Source: Helicobacter sp. 11-8110
Lineage (GTDB): Bacteria; Campylobacterota; Campylobacteria; Campylobacterales; Helicobacteraceae
Length of the DNA stretch: 64,000 bases
NCBI RefSeq assembly: GCF_003288905.1
Contig: NZ_NHYL01000002.1
Coordinates: 1 to 64,000 of the forward strand
Direction: 5' to 3'
Made by a program: the position numbers and the translations under genes. The notes below the pieces were generated by a model. The model was not told the origin of the DNA. It was given only the letters and a program-made list of their open reading frames with translations, and did not search any database. Positions 1 to 10,069 of this stretch are shown here, piece by piece. Within the stretch, counting starts at the first letter, position 1; every line of letters begins with the position of its first letter.

Positions 1-57
1 TAAAAATGAAACTTACTTAAGTGGAAATATGGGGATAAAGTATAAGTTTTAAAAGTT

Positions 58-95
58 ACTAGCTAGAAATAAATTATCTTTAATTTCTAGCTAGT
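58..95. terminator. 13-bp perfect inverted repeat, possible terminator
   Basis: ACTAGCTAGAAAT (58-70) is repeated as its exact reverse complement at 83-95, with a 12-nt loop. It lies between whatever precedes the window and the 3' end of the chemoreceptor gene. There is no long T run on either side, so it may be a bidirectional terminator or a simple hairpin. Nothing else recognisable is seen in bases 1-212. Confidence 0.4.
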
Positions 96-212
96 TTGGG
101 GGTTTAAAAAGGGTTGTTTGAAGAATAAAATATACATAATACAATCTATTTAATTTTAGAGATTTACAAGCTTCCAACACAAAAACTAAAATGCACCTTT
201 GCAAAAATGCCT

Positions 213-1583
213 TTATATAATCACTAGTTGCTTATAAATTTCTTGGCTTTTTTCTTCAAATCTTTGGCATAATCTCTCTAATTCTTTAGGTTTATTTAGA
301 CTTGATTCTTTTGTTGCAAATTCCAAAAACTCCCTAATACTATTATTAAAACTATAAACGCTATTGCAAATTTCTTTGCTAATTCCATTTTCATCATTTA
401 CTTCGCAATAATCTTTAATAATGGGCTGCATTCCTGTAATTATCGCAGAGTAAGCACCCGATTCTTTAAGTATGCAATCAAGCTTTAAAAGCATCACATA
501 TGAATTTTTATGAGTCTGTAAAATTGCCCCTAGTAAATGCTGTGCTTTAGAATCCATTTGAGCAAAAACTGATTGGAAACTATTTAATAAATCATTAGAA
601 GAATGTGAGATTTCATTAATATTTTCCACCAATGTAGCAATATCATTAATTTCTTGATTAATAATTTTTGTTGTAGATGAAATCTCTAAAGCTGTCTTTT
701 GTGCTCTTTCTGCTAATTTTCTCACCTCATCTGCAACAACAGCAAATCCTCTCCCATGTTCTCCTGCTCTTGCTGCTTCAATGGCAGCATTAAGCGCTAA
801 AAGGTTTGTTTGTTCTGTAATTTCTTTAATAAGTGCCACAAAAGAATCAATTTCCCCAATGCGTTTTACAAAACCTTCAAAGGCATCTGTTGTTTGATCC
901 ATCGTTGCAGTTAAATTTGAAAAATTATCTGAAATTGTTTCTATGCTTGAAATCCCACTTTTAGATTCTCTTGAAATCTCTTGAGTATGTTCTTTAACGC
1001 CATCCATAGCGGTAATCACAACATTAAGATCATTAGAAACTATTTTCAAACCTTCATCCAAGCTTTTTGAACTCCTTTTTGAAATTTGATTAACAATTGA
1101 CCCCTTTTTGTTTAATTTATCTGCTTCTTCCATAGAATCTGTGGCTTGATTAATTAAATTCCCCGCATACACAAAAACTCCTCTTAGCCCACTTGTAGGA
1201 AGTTTTCTTGAATATCTACCTTCTCTTGCTGCATTAATTGTCATATAACTTCCCTTAACAAAAACCTCAATTTGATCTGCTAAGCGATTAAGCGACCAAG
1301 CAACTTCACCCAATCCACTTTTATCTTCAATATTAACAATTCTAGCTTCTAAATTTCCCTTTGCCATTTCTTTGATACATGTTGCAATATCTTGAATACA
1401 CTTATCACGCCTACTGCCTGCAATGAGTCCTACCACACAAAAGATTATTCCTAAAACAAAAATGGCAAATTCCAATAAAAAGTGTATATTTAATGCCTCT
1501 ACAACAAACAAAACAATAAAAATTACTATAAAACCTATACTCATAAAACGAAATGAATTATAAAGATAAAATGTATTCTTCAT
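213..1583 (-). CDS. Methyl-accepting chemotaxis protein, CetA/Aer-like, no periplasmic domain
   Basis: Membrane-anchored chemoreceptor that should signal to CheW/CheA. Two hydrophobic segments (about residues 12-32 and 36-54) are separated by only a few residues, so there is no periplasmic sensor domain. A HAMP-like stretch follows, then the MCP signalling domain with the hairpin-tip motif [23 protein letters not shown]. The roughly 100 residues after the signalling domain contain scattered Cys/His and faintly recall a degenerate CZB domain; that is weak. The gene overlaps the upstream PAS-protein gene by 26 bases. The split of PAS and MCP into two chains, and the length of 456 residues, match the CetA/CetB energy-taxis pair of Campylobacter jejuni (family knowledge); orthology is inferred. 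Confidence 0.85.
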   Translation of the reverse strand: MKNTFYLYNSFRFMSIGFIVIFIVLFVVEALNIHFLLEFAIFVLGIIFCVVGLIAGSRRDKCIQDIATCIKEMAKGNLEARIVNIEDKSGLGEVAWSLNRLADQIEVFVKGSYMTINAAREGRYSRKLPTSGLRGVFVYAGNLINQATDSMEEADKLNKKGSIVNQISKRSSKSLDEGLKIVSNDLNVVITAMDGVKEHTQEISRESKSGISSIETISDNFSNLTATMDQTTDAFEGFVKRIGEIDSFVALIKEITEQTNLLALNAAIEAARAGEHGRGFAVVADEVRKLAERAQKTALEISSTTKIINQEINDIATLVENINEISHSSNDLLNSFQSVFAQMDSKAQHLLGAILQTHKNSYVMLLKLDCILKESGAYSAIITGMQPIIKDYCEVNDENGISKEICNSVYSFNNSIREFLEFATKESSLNKPKELERLCQRFEEKSQEIYKQLVII

Positions 1584-2064
1584 AGTTTAGTCCTTGTTTT
1601 CTTAAAAATTCTTCTAAAAATGCTTGGCTTTTTGCCAAATTGCCTTCTTTTTCTATTTGAACAAGTTGTGCATAAAGATTTTCTATTTTTGAAACTGCTT
1701 CTTGTTTTGGTTTTAATCGCACAGAATGGTATCCTATAATTTCACCTTTCTCATTAAAAGAGGGACTAACATAAGCAATCACCCAATAATAAGCGCCATC
1801 TTTAGCAAGATTCTTTACATATGCTACAATTTCTCTACCATTTTGAATATTTTCCCAAAGTAGCTTAAAAATGATACGCGGCATATCTCCATGGCGAACA
1901 ATATTATGCGCCTTGCCTAAAAGTTCATTTTCTCTATAACCCGAAAGTTGTATAAAAATATCATTGCAATAAGTTATCTTCCCTTTTAAATCTGTTTTAG
2001 AAACAATGAGTTCATTATCTGGAACATTTCTTTGTTTATCCATCGGAACTATCTTTTGTCTCAT
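1558..2064 (-). CDS. PAS-domain protein, CetB/Aer-like redox sensor
   Basis: A soluble protein of 168 residues made almost entirely of one PAS domain (about residues 20-125), with Aer-like signatures: [21 protein letters not shown] and a WVIAYVSP strand. Aer-type PAS domains usually bind FAD and report redox or energy state. The start is placed at ATG 2064 because AGGAGG lies just upstream; an in-frame TTG six codons earlier would overlap that Shine-Dalgarno sequence. It is translated first and the chemoreceptor gene begins inside its 3' end, so the two are probably made together and act as one bipartite receptor. FAD binding is inferred. Confidence 0.8.
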   Translation of the reverse strand: MRQKIVPMDKQRNVPDNELIVSKTDLKGKITYCNDIFIQLSGYRENELLGKAHNIVRHGDMPRIIFKLLWENIQNGREIVAYVKNLAKDGAYYWVIAYVSPSFNEKGEIIGYHSVRLKPKQEAVSKIENLYAQLVQIEKEGNLAKSQAFLEEFLRKQGLNYEEYILSL

Positions 2065-2098
2065 TATTGCTCCTCCTTGCAAAACAAATGTTTGGCAT

Positions 2099-2107
2099 AT
2101 TATAGCA
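2099..2107 (-). promoter_or_regulatory. Extended -10 element upstream of the PAS/MCP pair
   Basis: On the minus strand the bases read TGCTATAAT, an extended -10 box about 35 bases before the PAS-gene ATG. No convincing -35 is seen, as is common in epsilonproteobacteria. Confidence 0.5.
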
Positions 2108-2239
2108 TCGCTACAATTAACAATTTGGAAACAAAGATTTTAACAGATAATTATCAAGAAAATGCGAATATGATTTTAAAAAATGAATTCAATACTATAA
2201 ATACCACTTAAATTTTATTTAAGATAAGTCAAATATTCT

Positions 2240-3322
2240 CTATTCATTTCCCACCCATTTATAAATAATTTTATATGCAATTCTCTCTAATACATTACGC
2301 AAAGCTCCCCAGTGCATCACTGCTCCACCAATAAGCCCAATCACACTACCAAGAATAATATCCAAAACTCTTGCTTGAATAATCATATCTGGATTGTAAT
2401 TCATAAAACTCCCAACTTCTGCCAAATAAGTCGAATAAGGTGTTAAAAAAACCATCGCTAATGCGTAATTTCTCACCACGATTAATTCTGCAAAAAACAT
2501 TAAAACCATCATTAAAAGTGCAAACCCTATAGGGCTAAACTCAAAATGCAAAAGGATATAGGCAAAACTTACTCCAAGAATTGTTCCTAAGATTCTCTGT
2601 GTTTGCTTAATCCAAATTTGTTTAAAGGTAATAGCTGTTAAAACTGCTGCGCAACTCACTCCAACCCAATAGCCCTTCTCCAACTCTAAAATGTTTTGCA
2701 ACACCATTGCTAAAGCCACAAAAAATGCTATAATGATAGGATCTACAACAATCACTCCAAATCCAAAATCGCCCACTTTTGGAATCGGCTTTGGATTATG
2801 CTTAAAAAGATAAATCACACTAAGAGAATACAATAACACCATCACATTAGCCACCATAGCTCCAATAGCCACAAGTCCTATTGCCATAAAATAATCCTCT
2901 AATTTAAAAGGAATAAAACTACCAAGCAAAGTCGCAAAAGTAAAAAAGAAAAATCCAGGAGCACCAATACTAAAATAACGCACTACTTGGGCGCTAACCA
3001 TAGTTACACCAAATACAATTAAAGGAATAAAAGAAGGAAAAGTTTGCCCCACAAGCCCCAAAGCAAAAGCCGTAATCATTCCAAAAGCGCAAGACATACT
3101 AAGAATCATTTTATGATAAATAGGGGTATCTGGAACATACAAAAAAATATTTGCCCCAATAATTGCTACAAGCCCTAAATCTGGGCGTTTGAAGTAGGTT
3201 GCTACAAATAGAATAATTGCTACCCCAAGTCCTGCAAAAAAAGGCATTTGCCAAAGTCTATCGCTCTTATTCCAGGTAAAAATCAGTTTTACTTCATCCA
3301 TTATTTTTTTTGTTAATGACAT
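2240..3322 (-). CDS. FUSC-family (aromatic acid exporter-like) membrane protein
   Basis: An integral inner-membrane protein of 360 residues with two blocks of closely spaced hydrophobic segments (about 25-170 and 190-345) separated by a short hydrophilic stretch rich in Lys and Pro. This duplicated layout, and the segment DPIIIAFFVALAMVLQNI followed by EKGYWVGVSCAAVLT, are typical of FUSC/aromatic-acid-exporter proteins (YccS, FusC and AaeB relatives). The length suits the short membrane-only forms. Substrate is unknown. It is divergent from tpiA. ATG with AGAAGGGC upstream supports the start. Confidence 0.65.
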   Translation of the reverse strand: MSLTKKIMDEVKLIFTWNKSDRLWQMPFFAGLGVAIILFVATYFKRPDLGLVAIIGANIFLYVPDTPIYHKMILSMSCAFGMITAFALGLVGQTFPSFIPLIVFGVTMVSAQVVRYFSIGAPGFFFFTFATLLGSFIPFKLEDYFMAIGLVAIGAMVANVMVLLYSLSVIYLFKHNPKPIPKVGDFGFGVIVVDPIIIAFFVALAMVLQNILELEKGYWVGVSCAAVLTAITFKQIWIKQTQRILGTILGVSFAYILLHFEFSPIGFALLMMVLMFFAELIVVRNYALAMVFLTPYSTYLAEVGSFMNYNPDMIIQARVLDIILGSVIGLIGGAVMHWGALRNVLERIAYKIIYKWVGNE

Positions 3323-3403
3323 ACTGCCCTTCTTTTTATGCTTTATTTAGTCTTTATTTTAAAATTTCATACTTTATGAAATTATAATACAATTTAAATA
3401 GTT

Positions 3404-3430
3404 TTGATTAACTTTGAAATTTGTTATAAT
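3404..3430 (+). promoter_or_regulatory. Promoter of tpiA-fabI-fliQ-murB
   Basis: TATAAT at 3425-3430 is preceded by TG one base away (extended -10). A possible TTGATT at 3404-3409 is 15 bases upstream. The box lies about 38 bases before the tpiA ATG. Confidence 0.55.
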
Positions 3431-3467
3431 CCGCATCAAATATTTAAAAATAGCAAGGAATTAAGAA

Positions 3468-4172
3468 ATGAAAATCATTGCAAGCAATTTTAAAACTAAC
3501 CATACAAGAAAATCCACACAAGCCTTTTGTGAAAATTTAAAAAATTTTTTGCAAACACAAAATTTTCCTCACAAAATAGCAATCTTTCCTCCTGCTACAG
3601 CTTTGCTTGAAGATTCTTTTACTCACTTTAGAATTGGAGCACAAAATGCCTATTTTACAGAAAATGGCTCCTTTACTGGAGAAATAGGACTAGAGCAATT
3701 AAATGAATTTAAGATTCAAACCCTTTTAATTGGGCATAGTGAAAGGCGTGAAATCCTAGGTGAATCCCAAGCAATGTGCGCAAAGAAATTTTCCTTTTTT
3801 AAGGAAAAAAATTTTGAAATTTTTTATTGCATCGGAGAATCACTGGACATAAAAAAACAAGGACTGCAATCCACTCTTAACTTTTTAGATTCACAACTTG
3901 AGGGCATTGATTTAAACTATCCCAATCTTACTCTTGCATATGAGCCAATTTGGGCTATTGGGACTGGTATTAGCGCAAGTTTAGAAGAAATTACAACCAT
4001 TCACACGCATTTAAGGCAAAAATTAGGTAAAATTCCGCTTTTATATGGGGGCAGCGTTAAACCTAACAATGTCAAAGAAATTCTTCAAATTGATAGTGTT
4101 GATGGTGTGCTCGTTGGTAGTTCTAGCTGGGAAATTTCTAGCTTTTTAGAAATCTTGAAAAATTCACTTTAA
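3468..4172 (+). CDS. tpiA: Triosephosphate isomerase
   Basis: Interconverts dihydroxyacetone phosphate and glyceraldehyde 3-phosphate in the cytoplasm (glycolysis/gluconeogenesis). The catalytic set is visible: Asn7 and Lys9 in SNFK, His90 in GHSERR, Glu159 in AYEPIWAIGTG and the phosphate-binding YGGS near 193-196. At 234 residues it is slightly shorter than most homologues (about 250), as usual in Helicobacter. ATG with AAGGA upstream. It is followed after 9 bases by fabI, the same order as in H. pylori. Confidence 0.97.
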   Translation: MKIIASNFKTNHTRKSTQAFCENLKNFLQTQNFPHKIAIFPPATALLEDSFTHFRIGAQNAYFTENGSFTGEIGLEQLNEFKIQTLLIGHSERREILGESQAMCAKKFSFFKEKNFEIFYCIGESLDIKKQGLQSTLNFLDSQLEGIDLNYPNLTLAYEPIWAIGTGISASLEEITTIHTHLRQKLGKIPLLYGGSVKPNNVKEILQIDSVDGVLVGSSSWEISSFLEILKNSL

Positions 4173-5003
<831 letters not shown>

Positions 5004-5018
5004 CAAAAAAGGGCAAAA

Positions 5019-5285
5019 GTGGAAGCGCAACTTATGAATCTTGCAATTGAAACATATAGAATTACACTCATTTTATCGCTTCCAATGTTGCTTGTAGGAT
5101 TAATAGTTGGTTTGCTTATTAGTATTTTTCAAGCTACAACACAAATCAATGAAATGACGCTAACCTTTGTGCCTAAAATTCTAGCAGTTATTGTGGTTAT
5201 TATTTTTACAATGCCGTGGATGCTTAATATGCTCATTGATTTCACAGCACGAATCTTTAATATGATGCCTAATTTTATTTTTTAA
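5019..5285 (+). CDS. fliQ: Flagellar export apparatus protein FliQ
   Basis: A small inner-membrane component of the flagellar type III export gate (FliPQR). It has 88 residues with two transmembrane helices (about 15-35 and 50-72) and the family signature LLISIFQATTQINEMTLTFVPK around the turn. The start is GTG at 5019, giving a protein of exactly the usual FliQ length; the ribosome binding site is weak (AAGGGCAAAA). The stop codon overlaps the murB ATG by one base, an arrangement conserved in Helicobacter and Campylobacter. Confidence 0.95.
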   Translation: MEAQLMNLAIETYRITLILSLPMLLVGLIVGLLISIFQATTQINEMTLTFVPKILAVIVVIIFTMPWMLNMLIDFTARIFNMMPNFIF

Positions 5286-6106
5286 TGATTCAAAAAACCC
5301 TTGATTTTTCTGTTTATAGCAGTATCAAAATTGGACCTACTCTACAAATCTCCCTCATTCAAAACCCGCAAGATTATTATGAAATATTACAACACACAAC
5401 CACCCCTAGTATTATTGGTGCTGCCAACAATCTCCTTGTTTCACCCAATGCAAAAAACCTTATTATGCTTGATAAAAATTTTTCTTATATCAAAGATTGT
5501 GGAGATTTTTTAGAAGTGGGCGCACTCACTCCAAGCGGAAGGCTTTTCTCCTATGCCAAAAAACATAATTTAGCAGGTTTTGAAATCCTAAGTGGGTTGC
5601 CTGGAAGCATTGGTGGAATCATCAAAATGAATGCTGGATTGAAGGAATATGAAATCAAATCCTCCTTGCTTGGAATCTTAAGCCTAAAAAATTCCCAATC
5701 GCTCGAATTTATTCCCGCACATTCTCTTAATCTGTCTTATCGTTCAAGCACAATAGAAACACTCATTTTTGCAGGTATTTTTAAAAAACAAAGCGGTTTT
5801 AATCCTAATCTTGTAAGCCTTTTTACAAAAATGCGATCCAATCAACCAAAAGAGCCTAGCTTTGGGAGCTGCTTTAAAAATCCACCCAATGATTTTGCGG
5901 GACGACTAATTGAATCTGTGGGATTAAAGGGAGTTGTTTTTGGGCGCAATCAATCGCTAATGTTTAGCCCAAAACACGCTAATTTTTTAGTTAATTTAGG
6001 AAAAACTTCTTTTGATGAAGCTTTAGAATTAATTGAATTAGCAAGAAATTTAGTTCTCAAACAACACCAAATCCCACTCCAAAATGAAGTGCAAATTCTC
6101 CAATAA
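5285..6106 (+). CDS. murB: UDP-N-acetylenolpyruvoylglucosamine reductase
   Basis: FAD-dependent enzyme that makes UDP-N-acetylmuramate for peptidoglycan. Visible are the FAD-binding segment around IIGAANNLLV, GLPGSIGG in the middle, the YRSS motif, GSCFKNP (the Ser/Cys proton-donor motif) and the terminal Glu in NEVQIL. It has 273 residues, a short type II-like MurB. It is translationally coupled to fliQ through a one-base stop/start overlap. The next gene is convergent. Confidence 0.95.
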   Translation: MIQKTLDFSVYSSIKIGPTLQISLIQNPQDYYEILQHTTTPSIIGAANNLLVSPNAKNLIMLDKNFSYIKDCGDFLEVGALTPSGRLFSYAKKHNLAGFEILSGLPGSIGGIIKMNAGLKEYEIKSSLLGILSLKNSQSLEFIPAHSLNLSYRSSTIETLIFAGIFKKQSGFNPNLVSLFTKMRSNQPKEPSFGSCFKNPPNDFAGRLIESVGLKGVVFGRNQSLMFSPKHANFLVNLGKTSFDEALELIELARNLVLKQHQIPLQNEVQILQ

Positions 6107-6213
6107 TTTATAATTCCACTTGCTTTGCACTTTTATCAATATACTTTGAAATACAATGATTCTAAAAATTATCTTATTTTGTATTCAAAAAAGATTCTAG
6201 AAACTTTTTTAAA

Positions 6214-7428
6214 TTAATTGCTAGTTCTATATCTAAATTGTCCTTTTTTAAATACCATTTCCAAACCACCAATGCTAAAGAGCCATTTATTTTCTATGGT
6301 ATTTTTCATAAAAGCAGCCAACTCGCCTTTCACATTTTTATGATACACAATTCCCACTCCATCTGTGTGTCCAATGGAACAAACTGTTCCCCTATGATTG
6401 AATTTAAAAGGCTTTGCAAAGCCTCTGTTTTCTAACTTCCCACAAAGAAGTTCTGCAAGATAATCTCCCATTTGAGCAGAGAGTTGAGCTGTTGGCGCAT
6501 GAATCGCATCTTTATTGGCTGCAATCGCGCAATCTCCTACCACATAAATATTTGAAAATTCCTCGCACTGCAGCTGTGAATTCACTTTGATTCGACCTTT
6601 TTTATTTGGTATTTCTGATTTTTCGACTATATCACTTCCTTTTACTCCAGCACTCCAAATAATAGTATTGCCTTCAATTTCTATAATTTTTCCCTCTTTT
6701 TCTACCAAAACTTTATTTTTTTGTATTTCTTTAATATTCCCACTATTGACAATTTCTACACCTAGTTTCTTTAATTTTTCCTCTGCGATACTCACTAGCT
6801 TAGAGTTAAATACCGGCAAAATATGAGGAGATCGCCCAATGCAGGTAATCTTTGGAATCTTTCTATCAATTCCACAAATCAAGCATAATTCATCTAATTG
6901 TGTTGCCAGTTCTGCAGCAAACTCAATCCCAGTAAATCCACTCCCACAAACAATCACTTGCAAATCTTTTGAATTTTTAGTGTGTATAAAATCTTTAAAT
7001 TTATTTTCAATATTTTTAGAAAGCTTCAAAGCTCGATTAAGACTTGAAAGCTTATAAGTATATTCCTCCACCCCTTTAATATCAAAACTATCTGACTTAA
7101 ATCCAAGCCCAATTACCAAATAATCATAAAAATACTCTCCACCATTGCCAATAACTTTATTTTCTTTGGGGCAAAGTTGAATAATTTTATCTTTAATAAA
7201 TTTTACTTTTTGAGGATCAAGAATCTTGCGATAATAAATTCTTGCTTTTCTTGCAGCAAGAGTTCCTATTGCTACTTTATGTAACAAAGTTGTTTGGTAA
7301 TGATAATCGTGTTTGCTAATTAAGGTAATATCTGCCTTAATTTTTAACTTCCTTTGCAAACCAAGCGCCACTTTCAATCCCCCATAACCTCCACCAATAA
7401 TTAAAATTTTCTTTGTATCACGCTCCAT
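6214..7428 (-). CDS. Type II NADH dehydrogenase-like FAD/NAD(P) oxidoreductase
   Basis: A membrane-associated flavoprotein that probably passes electrons from NADH to quinone without pumping protons. Two dinucleotide-binding motifs are seen: FAD site IIGGGYGGLK (residues 10-19) and a second Rossmann site near VIVCGSGFTGIEFAAEL; a late motif IYVVGDCA contributes the FAD-binding Asp. The start is placed at ATG 7428 (404 residues) because AAAGGATT lies just upstream; an in-frame TTG at 7446 lacks such a site. Ndh and sulfide:quinone oxidoreductase share this fold; the SQR catalytic cysteines are not evident, so Ndh is favoured. Confidence 0.8.
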   Translation of the reverse strand: MERDTKKILIIGGGYGGLKVALGLQRKLKIKADITLISKHDYHYQTTLLHKVAIGTLAARKARIYYRKILDPQKVKFIKDKIIQLCPKENKVIGNGGEYFYDYLVIGLGFKSDSFDIKGVEEYTYKLSSLNRALKLSKNIENKFKDFIHTKNSKDLQVIVCGSGFTGIEFAAELATQLDELCLICGIDRKIPKITCIGRSPHILPVFNSKLVSIAEEKLKKLGVEIVNSGNIKEIQKNKVLVEKEGKIIEIEGNTIIWSAGVKGSDIVEKSEIPNKKGRIKVNSQLQCEEFSNIYVVGDCAIAANKDAIHAPTAQLSAQMGDYLAELLCGKLENRGFAKPFKFNHRGTVCSIGHTDGVGIVYHKNVKGELAAFMKNTIENKWLFSIGGLEMVFKKGQFRYRTSN

Positions 7429-7539
7429 TAGAGAATCCTTTGACAACGATTTTGAACATATACTAGTTCAAAATAGTTAAGAAAAAAATAAAAAGTTTAA
7501 TATAATTTTACTTTTAAAAGTTTTTATTGAAATGGCTAG

Positions 7540-7569
7540 TTGGCATAAATTCTTAAGCTTTGCTATAAT
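7540..7569 (+). promoter_or_regulatory. Promoter inside the nominal 5' end of the Na/Pi gene
   Basis: TTGGCA (7540-7545), an 18-base spacer and TATAAT (7564-7569) preceded by TG give a good sigma-70 promoter. It lies downstream of the first in-frame ATG (7532), so the transcript would begin near 7576 and translation at TTG 7601. A second TATAAT occurs at 7501-7506. Confidence 0.65.
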
Positions 7570-7600
7570 TCTAGCTTTTAGACTACAACAAAGGATCAAA

Positions 7601-9349
7601 TTGCAGAATTTTAGACGCTACACTCTTGTTTTGCTTATCATTGCTTTAATTTATCTTTTGATTGTTTTTCCTGAAATCGCAAAAATCCTAGCAGGGGTTG
7701 CGATCTTGCTTATTGGAATGACAAATCTTAGCAATGGATTTAAAAGCTTTAGTGGTGGTTTGCTAGAAAAGATTCTAAAAAAATCTACAGACACTCGTTT
7801 TAAGAGCGTTACTTTTGGAGTTATTACTACCATTTTAATGCAATCTTCCACGCTTGTTTCAATTATTTCAATTTCTTTCCTTTCAGCAGGATTAATCACT
7901 CTAGCTCAAGGTATAGGAATCGTCTTTGGAGCAAATCTCGGCAATAGCGCTGGTTCTTGGCTTATTGTTGGATTAACAAGCATTAATATCTCTATCCTTG
8001 CCATTCCACTTATTGTTTGTGGAACATTACTTGGCTTTCAAAAAGATTCTTTACTTAAAGGACTTGGACTTATCTTTATGGGGATTGGCTTTTTCTTTTT
8101 GGGTGTAGATTACATTAAAAATGGCTTTGAAACCTATAAAGAGGTTGTGGATTTGTCTCGCTTTAATTTTGAAGGTTTCAAAGGTGTTTTGATTTTCGTA
8201 GGACTTGGAGCAATCATCACAGGAATTGTCCAATCAAGTCACGCAACTTTAGCTATTATCATATCTGCATTGCTTAGTGGGCAAATTGGTTTTGAAAATG
8301 CTCTTGCAGCTACTTTAGGCACAAGCGTTGGCGGTGTTGTTACTGCTGTTGTCGCAAGTTTTAGCACTAATATTGAAGGTAAGAAACTTGCAATAGCTAA
8401 TTGTATTTTTAACTTTACCATAGCGCTTATTGTCATTGCGCTTTTCCCTTATTTTGTGTATCTTGTTAATTTAGTTGCAGGTTATTTAGGGATTCCGCAA
8501 GATAATCTTGCCTTAAAAACGGCACTTTTTCATACTTTATTTAATCTTATTGCTGTGTTATTTATCTCTTTATTTATTAAGCAAATTGTCTTTGTTCTTG
8601 ATAAAATAATTAAAGCCCCAAAAGATAGAGATATGGATGCGCCACTTTTCTTAAATCAAAACATTGTTAGCTATCCTGATACAGCTATTGAAGCCCTGCA
8701 AAAAGAAAGTGTGCATCTCTATAATAATGCCTATGCAATGATTGCTCACACTATCGGATTTAACCGCAGCGATATTCGCGGAAAAGAAACTTTTGATACT
8801 ATCATACAAACCAAAAAATGGTTTAGTGGAAATGTGGATTTAGACTATCTTTATAAGCGTAAAATCAAGGTGCTTTTTGATGCGATTATGGAATTTTCCA
8901 CAAAAGCACAAACCTATGTTACTGAAGAAGAAAAACTTGCCAAAATCTTTGCTTTTAAAATTGCTTCACGCAATATCGCTGAAGCCACAAAGAATCTCAA
9001 AATTATCCAAACCAATATGAAAGTTTATTCAAACTCATCAAACAAAACATTAGCCACACAATACAACACAATGCGCAAAGATTTAGGAGAGCTTTTAAGA
9101 AGTGTAGAAGAGCTTAAATTAATGAATGATGATAATGCCTATCTCATTCTATCTCAACTCAAAAATGCCAAAAATCTCCCCAAAGAAAAAGATTACCACA
9201 CACTCCACAATGTAGAAGCACTTATCACGCAAGAAAAAATCAGCGTAACCAATGGAACTTCAATTCTCAATGACAGTGCCTTTATTGCCCAAATTGCTAG
9301 TCAATTAATTGAAGCCGTTGAAATTATTTTTGCCAAAGAAACGGCATAA
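7601..9349 (+). CDS. Na/Pi-cotransporter family protein with PhoU-like tail
   Basis: Inner-membrane protein of 582 residues. The N-terminal part has two inverted Na/Pi-cotransporter repeats, each with the QSS signature: MQSSTLVSIISISFLSAG and VQSSHATLAIIISALLSGQ, followed by GANLGNS and GTSVGGV. The C-terminal 200 residues are soluble, helical and PhoU-like. It probably imports or exports phosphate, or acts in phosphate homeostasis. The start is TTG 7601, with AAAGGA five bases upstream, and not ATG 7532, which has no ribosome binding site and lies inside a promoter. It is convergent with dedA. Confidence 0.8.
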   Translation: MQNFRRYTLVLLIIALIYLLIVFPEIAKILAGVAILLIGMTNLSNGFKSFSGGLLEKILKKSTDTRFKSVTFGVITTILMQSSTLVSIISISFLSAGLITLAQGIGIVFGANLGNSAGSWLIVGLTSINISILAIPLIVCGTLLGFQKDSLLKGLGLIFMGIGFFFLGVDYIKNGFETYKEVVDLSRFNFEGFKGVLIFVGLGAIITGIVQSSHATLAIIISALLSGQIGFENALAATLGTSVGGVVTAVVASFSTNIEGKKLAIANCIFNFTIALIVIALFPYFVYLVNLVAGYLGIPQDNLALKTALFHTLFNLIAVLFISLFIKQIVFVLDKIIKAPKDRDMDAPLFLNQNIVSYPDTAIEALQKESVHLYNNAYAMIAHTIGFNRSDIRGKETFDTIIQTKKWFSGNVDLDYLYKRKIKVLFDAIMEFSTKAQTYVTEEEKLAKIFAFKIASRNIAEATKNLKIIQTNMKVYSNSSNKTLATQYNTMRKDLGELLRSVEELKLMNDDNAYLILSQLKNAKNLPKEKDYHTLHNVEALITQEKISVTNGTSILNDSAFIAQIASQLIEAVEIIFAKETA

Positions 9350-9361
9350 ATTTTAAACACC

Positions 9362-9392
9362 AAAAGAGAGTTTAAAAATCACTTTCTCTTTT
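9362..9392. terminator. Bidirectional terminator between Na/Pi and dedA genes
   Basis: AAAAGAGA (9362-9369) pairs with TCTCTTTT (9385-9392), placing U runs at the 3' side on both strands between two convergent genes. It overlaps the last codons of the dedA gene. Confidence 0.45.
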
Positions 9393-9972
9393 GATAAGCC
9401 ACATAAATCGCAATTCCAAATGCCACCCCAATCACCAAGGCTAAAGTAATCCAATGCAAATACTCTTTAAGCAAATCTTCATTCTGTCCTAAAAAATACC
9501 CCAAAGCCACAAGAATCAAACTCCAAATTCCTGCCCCCAAAGAAGTATAAAAACAAAAAATCGCTAAATTCATTTTTCCAAGCCCAGCAGGAAGTGAAAT
9601 ATACTGCCTAACAACTGGTATCAATCGCCCACTAAAGGTGGAAATATGTCCATGTTTAGCAAAAAAATCCTCCATTTTTTTCATCGTTTCTTCATCAAAA
9701 AAAACATATTTTCCATACTTAATAAGAATCTCTCTCCCAAAAAACAATGCCAAATAATAATTCAACAATGCCCCCGCTAAAGAACCAAGAATCCCAAAGA
9801 AAACTGCAACAAAGAAATTCATTTCCCCTTGATAAGCCAAATACCCAGCAGGAATCATAACCACTTCGCTTGGAAAAGGAATAAAACTACTTTCCAAAAA
9901 CATCATAAAAAAAATTCCAAAATATCCCAAATCACCAACAAGCTTCACAATAAAATCAATAATTGTCTGCAA
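9379..9972 (-). CDS. DedA-family membrane protein
   Basis: Inner-membrane protein of 197 residues of the DedA/SNARE-associated (VTT) family, members of which flip polyprenyl phosphate or phospholipids and affect envelope homeostasis. Family motifs are seen: ESSFIPFPSEVVMIPAGY near residues 27-44, then the GS-LGALLNYYL-type helix and FSGRLIPVVRQYISLPAG near 115-132 with the conserved Arg residues. The start is TTG 9972 with GAGGA six bases upstream; no ATG fits. It is divergent from the MotB-like gene. Substrate is not determined. Confidence 0.85.
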   Translation of the reverse strand: MQTIIDFIVKLVGDLGYFGIFFMMFLESSFIPFPSEVVMIPAGYLAYQGEMNFFVAVFFGILGSLAGALLNYYLALFFGREILIKYGKYVFFDEETMKKMEDFFAKHGHISTFSGRLIPVVRQYISLPAGLGKMNLAIFCFYTSLGAGIWSLILVALGYFLGQNEDLLKEYLHWITLALVIGVAFGIAIYVAYQKRK

Positions 9973-10069
9973 AAATTCCTCACTTAGTTTAAAAATTAAA
10001 TTAAATTATAACTAAAACCTAGCTATAATTAGAAAGTCTTTTAATAAAAATTAATAAGGAAAAAAGAAA

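Noticed and set aside
58-95. Attachment site or IS end
   Set aside because: Single inverted repeat without a partner copy or a transposase; a hairpin is the simpler reading.
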